Shown: positions 5,597 through 10,063 of the stretch, in pieces | Layout: every line of letters begins with the position of its first letter | How positions within the stretch are numbered: the first letter of the stretch is position 1 | NCBI GenBank assembly: GCA_947589175.1 | Contig: CANPZR010000073.1 | Location: forward strand, 1 to 10,063 | Direction of reading: 5' to 3' | DNA: 10,063 nt | Origin: an uncultured Lachnospiraceae bacterium | GTDB lineage: Bacteria > Bacillota > Clostridia > Lachnospirales > Lachnospiraceae | Position numbers and translations under genes: made by a program | Notes under the pieces: model-generated | Databases searched by the model: none | Told to the model about the DNA's origin: nothing | The model's input: the letters and a program-made list of their open reading frames with translations, nothing else

Positions 5597-6322
5597 ATGA
5601 ACATAGCATTGATTTTATCCGGGGGAATCGGAACAAGACTTGGTTCTGATATTCCCAAGCAGTATATGGAAGTGGAAGGAAAGCCGGTGATTGCCTACTG
5701 TATGAAGACATTATTCAAGCACAAATGTGTGGATGCTGTTCATATTGTGGCAGATTTGACATGGCAGAAAAAAATCCGGGAATGGATGAAATTTGACAAA
5801 GAAATTTCATTATTTAGCGTGAAATTTCAAGGATTTTCTGAGCCAGGAAGAAATCGTCAGCTTTCGATACTGAACAGTTTGGAAAATATCCGGCAGTATG
5901 CGGAAGAAGCAGATTTGGTGATGATTCATGATGCGGCAAGACCGTTGCTCTCTGAAAAGCTGATTTCGGATTGTTTTGAGGCGGCATCAAGTTATGACGG
6001 CGTACTTCCGGTGATTCCCATGAAAGACACCATCTATGGAAGTTTAGATGGAAAAAGAATCACAGCTCTTTTAAAACGGGATGAACTCTTTGCCGGGCAG
6101 GCACCGGAGGTATTCCGATTGGGGAAGTATTACAAAGCCAATCAGAAACTCTTGCCAGAACAGATTTTAAAAATAAATGGTTCTGCGGAACCAGCAGTTC
6201 TGGCAGGGATGGATGTGGTAATGATTCCCGGTGACGATGGCAATTTTAAAATTACTACTAAAGAGGATATGGAGCGGTTCCAAAAGATTATAGAGGGACA
6301 GATAAAATGCAAAGGTGAATGA
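5597..6322 (+). CDS. IspD/TarI-like CTP-dependent cytidylyltransferase
   Basis: A 241-residue single-domain nucleotidyltransferase that joins CTP and a polyol- or sugar-phosphate to make a CDP-polyol and pyrophosphate. Visible motifs are the CTP-binding loop LSGGIGTRLG with PKQY (7-23), HDAARP (111-116), GQAPEVFR (167-174) and the terminal FKITTKEDM (217-225). Length fits IspD and TarI, about 230-245 residues. Placement beside LicD proteins and a polyol-type dehydrogenase, not isoprenoid genes, favours a TarI-like role (ribitol-5-phosphate or a similar polyol-phosphate) over IspD of the MEP pathway. I chose ATG 5597 because the family begins immediately with this motif; in-frame TTG 5576 and GTG 5588 are possible. 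The ribosome binding site is weak (AAAGG is very close), so translation may be coupled to upstream licD 1, which ends 45 nt before. The exact substrate is inferred. Confidence 0.85.
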   Translation: MNIALILSGGIGTRLGSDIPKQYMEVEGKPVIAYCMKTLFKHKCVDAVHIVADLTWQKKIREWMKFDKEISLFSVKFQGFSEPGRNRQLSILNSLENIRQYAEEADLVMIHDAARPLLSEKLISDCFEAASSYDGVLPVIPMKDTIYGSLDGKRITALLKRDELFAGQAPEVFRLGKYYKANQKLLPEQILKINGSAEPAVLAGMDVVMIPGDDGNFKITTKEDMERFQKIIEGQIKCKGE

Positions 6323-6376
6323 GAGTATAAATTAGCAGTAAGCAGGAAGGAAAGCATGGGTTCTTCATGGGATAGG
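6317..6376 (+). pseudogene. Decayed 5' end of a second dehydrogenase gene
   Basis: This stretch aligns without gaps to 8811-8870, the start region of the intact dehydrogenase. By hand count about 45 of 60 bases match, including 17 in a row (6354-6370 against 8848-8864), and most differences are transitions. In the matching frame it reads AWVLHGI, the same as the dehydrogenase N-terminus. The position of its start codon is ATA (6327-6329), and TAG and TAA follow in frame at 6333 and 6339. Similarity ends where the ribosome binding site of licD 2 begins. It also overlaps the last codons of the cytidylyltransferase gene. Confidence 0.65.
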
Positions 6377-6386
6377 AGGGGCAAGT

Positions 6387-8717
6387 GTGGAGTTTCAAGA
6401 CTCTTTTTTTGAAGATGAGGTGCGGGATGGCTTTTTTGTTCCGGGCATGATGAAGAGAAGCTGGGCGGGACAGCTGGAGATGTTCGATGCAATTCGGCGC
6501 GTATGTGAGCAACATGGCATTCGATATTATGCCGAATGGGGAACAATGCTGGGCGCTGTCCGTCATGGCGGAATGATTCCATGGGATGATGATTTTGATA
6601 TTTGCATGAAAAGACCGGATTATGAAAAGTTTCTGGAAGTTGCGCCCGAAGCCCTGCCCCCTGGTTACTGGGTTAGTAATTATAGAACGAGGAACACAGA
6701 AAATTGGATATGTAAGATTATAAATTATCCGGTTGAATTAATTGCGCGAGAGGATCTGCCCCGTTTCCATGGCTATCCTTATCTTCAAACTATTGACCTG
6801 TTTGTGCTCGATTTCCTTCCTGTAGATTCGGAGGAAGGGTTTTGGCAGCTTATTCAGTTGATTGGCGAATTAAACCATCATGTGGATATGAGAGATATGG
6901 AAGGAGAAGATGTTCAGCGTGCTATCCGTAATATCGAACAAATATGCGGGGTACAGATAGATTATGGGAAACCACTAAAGAGACAGTTTTTGATGGCTTT
7001 GGATAAAGTGGCGGTATTATTTACAGAAGATGAGTCAGATGAACTGACAGATATTCCGCTTTTTGGTGGAAATATGAACTATCGGATTCCAAAGCAGTGT
7101 TATACCAGTACAGTAGAGATTCCGTTTGAAAATACCCAGATTACGCTTCCGGTCGCTTATGATCATCTGCTTATGAGAAAATATGGTTCTGGATGGATGA
7201 AGCCAGTGCGTGCGGGGGGGTCTCATGGTTATCCTGCATACAGGAATGTCCAGGAGAAGATCCGGAGAAAAAAGAAAATTGAACCCCTTCAGTATCATTT
7301 TTTCAAAGAGGAAATAGAGGCTGCAGAAGCAGAGCGGATACATCAAAAAGAAGCGCATCCATCTTTGTGGGATCGGGTATCCGCTTTCCTTCCATTATTT
7401 TCCGAGGCGCATGAGGAAATTGGCCATCTGCTTGAAGAAGGACAAACCAAAGCAGTATTGGGACTTCTCGGCGGCTGCCAGGACATGGCCATTGAGCTGG
7501 GATCGGTGATTGAGGGAGAGCAGGGTGAAGGCCATCCCACAGTTGCTATTTTGGAGCAGTACTGCGAGCAAATTTTTCAAGTCCATCAGGAAGTGAGCCA
7601 AGGAAATGTGAACGTTGATCCCTATATGGATGCGCTGAAAGGTATGGAGGACAGGCTGGCAGAGAGCATGGAGCGGGATCTGCGGAAAAAAAAGCGGGTT
7701 GTATTCCTCCCATACAAGACTGGCTTTTGGAACACGATGGAGAATCTGTGGCGGGAGGCAATGGCGGATGAAAGCGTGGAAGCAATAGTCATGCCAGTTC
7801 CCTATTATTACAAGGATGATTTTGGGGAGGTAAAAAAGAGTGAGGTTCATTACGAGACGGATTATCCAGAAGGCGTCGTTATTACTTCTTATGAAAATTA
7901 CAACTTTGAGACGCTCCGTCCGGATGTCATTGTGACGCAATATCCTTTTGATGAGTATAATTACGCGCTGACTATTCATCCGTTTTTTTACAGCAGAAAC
8001 CTGAAAAAATACACGGATCAGCTAATCTGTGTGCCGCCCTATGTGATGGACGAGATTGAGCCAGGGGACGAGCGGGCCCGTATTACATTGAAAAGTTTAT
8101 GCAACATGCCAGGAATCGTGTTTTCAGATACAGTGTTAGTGCAGTCTGAGCAGATGCGAGATGTTTATGTGGAGATTCTGACAGAGTTTGCCGGGGAGGA
8201 TACAAAATTTATGTGGGAAGAAAAGATTTCTGCCTATTCTCCGCTGCTGAATGCCGTCCGACATAAGCCGCTCCGGACGGGTGGGGAAAAGGGTGTGCCA
8301 GAAGAATGGCTTGCTGCCATCCAGAAACCAGATGGCAGCGAGAAAAAAGTGATCTTATATAAAATGAACGCCAGTGTTCTTTACCAGTATGGCATAGAAG
8401 CCGTGGAGAAGATGAGAGAAGTGTTCCAGTTGTTTCAGGCATATCAAGATGACGTTTCAGTGATTTGGCGGCCGGATCACAATGCCAGGGATTTGTTGCG
8501 TCAGGCTAAGCCGGAGGCGTGGCCGGGATACCGGAAGCTTATGCAGGAGTACCGGGAAGGCTGCTGGGGCATTTATGATGATTCCCCGAATGTGGAGCGT
8601 GCGGCGCTTTTTTGTGACGCTTATTACGGAGATGGAGGGCTGGAAGCTAATCGGTGCCATGTGTTGAAAAAGCCAGTCATGATTCAGAATGTAGGCATAC
8701 GAGAGGGCGTTTCCTGA
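6387..8717 (+). CDS. LicD-family phosphotransferase fused to TagB-like domain, full-length copy (LicD 2)
   Basis: A 776-residue paralogue of the protein at 3668-5551. The LicD domain (about 20-290) has GTMLGAVRHGG (52-62) and PWDDDFD (65-71) and ends near RAGGSHGYP. A charged linker, then a helical section containing GEGHPT, leads to a second domain from about residue 432 (VVFLPYK, TMENLWR, PYYY, TSYENY). The final 125 residues (VILYKMNASVLYQYG, VIWRPD, CWGIYDD, DAYYGD, KPVMIQN) are absent from the first copy. They resemble the C-terminal half of TagB/TagF-like CDP-glycerol glycerophosphotransferases, but WRPD stands where I would expect WRPHP, so that half may have lost catalysis or bind differently. 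Translation starts at GTG 6387 after AGGAGGGG (6373-6380); the first residues match copy 1. A run of seven G (7214-7220) lies in the coding region. Likely job: transfer of a CDP-carried polyol-phosphate to a glycan. Confidence 0.88.
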   Translation: MEFQDSFFEDEVRDGFFVPGMMKRSWAGQLEMFDAIRRVCEQHGIRYYAEWGTMLGAVRHGGMIPWDDDFDICMKRPDYEKFLEVAPEALPPGYWVSNYRTRNTENWICKIINYPVELIAREDLPRFHGYPYLQTIDLFVLDFLPVDSEEGFWQLIQLIGELNHHVDMRDMEGEDVQRAIRNIEQICGVQIDYGKPLKRQFLMALDKVAVLFTEDESDELTDIPLFGGNMNYRIPKQCYTSTVEIPFENTQITLPVAYDHLLMRKYGSGWMKPVRAGGSHGYPAYRNVQEKIRRKKKIEPLQYHFFKEEIEAAEAERIHQKEAHPSLWDRVSAFLPLFSEAHEEIGHLLEEGQTKAVLGLLGGCQDMAIELGSVIEGEQGEGHPTVAILEQYCEQIFQVHQEVSQGNVNVDPYMDALKGMEDRLAESMERDLRKKKRVVFLPYKTGFWNTMENLWREAMADESVEAIVMPVPYYYKDDFGEVKKSEVHYETDYPEGVVITSYENYNFETLRPDVIVTQYPFDEYNYALTIHPFFYSRNLKKYTDQLICVPPYVMDEIEPGDERARITLKSLCNMPGIVFSDTVLVQSEQMRDVYVEILTEFAGEDTKFMWEEKISAYSPLLNAVRHKPLRTGGEKGVPEEWLAAIQKPDGSEKKVILYKMNASVLYQYGIEAVEKMREVFQLFQAYQDDVSVIWRPDHNARDLLRQAKPEAWPGYRKLMQEYREGCWGIYDDSPNVERAALFCDAYYGDGGLEANRCHVLKKPVMIQNVGIREGVS

Positions 8718-8773
8718 TGAAAACCGTTATTTTGCTAAATGGGGGTACTGTTAGGAAAACAATGAAACTATAG
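8717..8773 (+). pseudogene. Possible remnant of a second cytidylyltransferase gene
   Basis: An 18-codon frame starts at an ATG overlapping the licD 2 stop codon by one base (TGATG), an arrangement typical of coupled genes. It reads MKTVILLNGGTV, like the first residues of a nucleotidyltransferase (compare MNIALILSGG at 5597), then diverges and stops at TAG 8771-8773. Further on, 8798-8820 aligns loosely with the last codons of the cytidylyltransferase gene and its downstream bases at 6304-6326. This would fit an internal deletion that left both ends. The match is short and could be chance. Confidence 0.35.
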
Positions 8774-8820
8774 GAGATAGAACAAGAAGAATATCACAGT
8801 TTGTGAGGATGAGTGAGAGC

Positions 8821-10023
8821 ATGGATCAGCAGAAAAAAGAGATGAGGGCATGGGTTCTTCATGGAATAAGGGATATACGGCTGGAGCATATACTTGTTCC
8901 GCTACCTAAAGTTGGTGAGGCCTTAGTTCGAGTTAAGGCGGCTGGCATCTGTGGATCCGATATTCCCCGGATCTATGAGACGGGAGCCCACAAGCATCCA
9001 TTGATTCCTGGTCATGAGTTTGCTGGAGTGGTGAAGGCTGTGGGAGACGAGGTGGATGAAGGACTTCTGGGGCAGGCTGTAGGTGTGTTTCCGCTGATTC
9101 CTTGTGGAGAATGTGGCCCTTGCAGAAATAAACAGTATGAGATGTGCCGGAATTACAATTATCTTGGTTCCCGGACGGATGGAGGATTCGCGGAATATGC
9201 AGTTGTTCCGGTGGAGAATCTTGTTATCCTGCCTGACGGAGTTGGGTACGAGGAAGCGGCGATGCTGGAGCCGATGGCGGTGGCGGTACATGCCATGAGG
9301 AGGGTGTTCCCAGAGAACAAAGTAAAAGAAAATGAAAAATATGAAACAGATATCTTTCAAGGAGAATCGGTACATAGTTGGGAAAAAGATACTATTGTAG
9401 CGGTCTGCGGATTGGGAACCATTGGACTTTTTCTGATTCAGTTTTTGAGAGAGCAGGGGATCAGGAATATCCTTGCGATAGGCAATAAGGACTATCAGAA
9501 AGAGCTGCTGAAAGTGTGTGGGCTGGGAGATATTCCATATTGGGACAGCCGTAAAGGAAATGTCTCTGCATGGCTGTCAGAAATCACAGACGGAACTGGA
9601 GTGGATGTGTTCTTTGAATGTGTCGGCAGGAATGAAACTGTTTCTCTGGCAGTGGATCATACTGGTCCGGGAGGGATAGTGTGCTTGGTAGGAAATCCTC
9701 ATTCAGATATAGCACTGGATAGAGATGTGTATTGGAAGATTTTGCGGAATCAATTGACTTTGATTGGGACATGGAACTCGTCTTTTAATAGAGTGCCAGA
9801 TAATGAAGTAGCAGAGAAAGTTGGTAGACAAACTATTAGGCAGGAACTGGAAAAGCAGTCACAGCAAGACGATTGGCAATATGTGCTGGAACGACTGAAA
9901 AATCATGTAATTCAGCCAGAAAAACTGATTTCCCACAGATTCTCTCTGGAAAATTTGGAACAGGGATTTCAGATCATGCGGGATAAGAGCGAGGATTCAG
10001 TTAAAATCATGATGTGTATATAG
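8821..10023 (+). CDS. Zinc-dependent MDR polyol-phosphate dehydrogenase (GatD/TarJ-like)
   Basis: A 400-residue medium-chain dehydrogenase/reductase. Catalytic zinc ligands are visible: Cys44 in GICGSD, His65-Glu66 in PGHEFAG and Glu150 in MLEPMAVAVHA. Four structural zinc cysteines lie at 95, 98, 101 and 109. The cofactor-binding Rossmann motif is VCGLGTIG (about 195-202). The pattern is closest to galactitol-1-phosphate or sorbitol-type dehydrogenases and to TarJ, which reduces ribulose-5-phosphate to ribitol-5-phosphate. Beside a TarI-like cytidylyltransferase, the likely role is supplying the polyol-phosphate for CDP-polyol synthesis. A charged stretch of roughly 30 residues (163-192) before the Rossmann motif is longer than usual. 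The start is uncertain: ATG 8821 is supported by the remnant at 6317-6376, which aligns across it, but GTG 8803, ATG 8809 and ATG 8842 are in frame. No terminator is visible in the last 40 bases. Confidence 0.87.
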   Translation: MDQQKKEMRAWVLHGIRDIRLEHILVPLPKVGEALVRVKAAGICGSDIPRIYETGAHKHPLIPGHEFAGVVKAVGDEVDEGLLGQAVGVFPLIPCGECGPCRNKQYEMCRNYNYLGSRTDGGFAEYAVVPVENLVILPDGVGYEEAAMLEPMAVAVHAMRRVFPENKVKENEKYETDIFQGESVHSWEKDTIVAVCGLGTIGLFLIQFLREQGIRNILAIGNKDYQKELLKVCGLGDIPYWDSRKGNVSAWLSEITDGTGVDVFFECVGRNETVSLAVDHTGPGGIVCLVGNPHSDIALDRDVYWKILRNQLTLIGTWNSSFNRVPDNEVAEKVGRQTIRQELEKQSQQDDWQYVLERLKNHVIQPEKLISHRFSLENLEQGFQIMRDKSEDSVKIMMCI

Positions 10024-10063
10024 AAATATGAATTGGTATTGGCTTTGTTCATTAAAAGAGAAA

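Noticed and set aside
5597..6322. Cytidylyltransferase as the housekeeping IspD of isoprenoid synthesis
   Set aside because: The fold is the same, but the neighbours are LicD proteins and a polyol-type dehydrogenase with no isoprenoid genes, so a TarI-like role is more likely. Not excluded by sequence alone.
3668..8717. LicD proteins as proven cholinephosphotransferases
   Set aside because: No choline kinase, choline transporter or LicC-like gene is in view. The adjacent dehydrogenase fits a polyol-phosphate better, so choline should not be assumed.
8957..8963. CCGATAT inside the dehydrogenase gene as a third sigma-28 promoter
   Set aside because: It falls in the coding sequence for the conserved GSDIP segment and the base before it is not the consensus G. 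I see no matching TAAA at the correct distance.
1..10063. CRISPR array, tRNA or rRNA genes
   Set aside because: I looked for regularly spaced short repeats, cloverleaf-like stretches and conserved rRNA segments and saw none.

Overview
Organism. The window looks like a flagellated, low-to-mid GC Firmicute, most plausibly a Clostridia/Lachnospiraceae-type genome. Support comes from strong AGGAGG-type ribosome binding sites, two sigma-28 (SigD/FliA) promoters, leaders resembling CsrA targets, and large LicD fusion proteins of a kind I associate with that group. The taxonomic call is an inference.

Layout. Positions 1-2236 hold one complete insertion sequence of the IS1634 (IS4-like DDE) group: element 154-2094, transposase on the minus strand, 13-bp imperfect terminal repeats. 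It is flanked by an unusually long direct target duplication of 142 bp (12-153 and 2095-2236) that contains a sigma-28 promoter. The right-hand promoter copy drives a hexapeptide-repeat acetyltransferase with an extra C-terminal domain (2279-3313). Positions 3314-3667 contain no large gene. They hold a second sigma-28 promoter with a paralogous leader, a 33-codon ORF and a strong intrinsic terminator inside that ORF. From 3668 to 10023 there is a plus-strand gene cluster: LicD fusion protein 1 (shortened), an IspD/TarI-like cytidylyltransferase, LicD fusion protein 2 (longer), and a zinc-dependent MDR-family polyol-phosphate dehydrogenase.

How the genes may work together. A polyol-phosphate (or sugar-phosphate) dehydrogenase and a CTP-dependent nucleotidyltransferase would make a CDP-activated polyol. 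The LicD proteins would transfer the polyol-phosphate onto a glycan, as LicD relatives (fukutin/FKRP with CDP-ribitol, LicD with CDP-choline) do. Two nearby sigma-28 promoters suggest the acceptor may be a flagellin glycan. The acetyltransferase could add a further decoration.

History. The cluster carries scars of a duplicated licD-cytidylyltransferase-dehydrogenase module. A decayed 5' end of a second dehydrogenase gene lies between the cytidylyltransferase and licD 2. A possible residue of a second cytidylyltransferase lies between licD 2 and the intact dehydrogenase. Each copy appears to have kept what the other lost.
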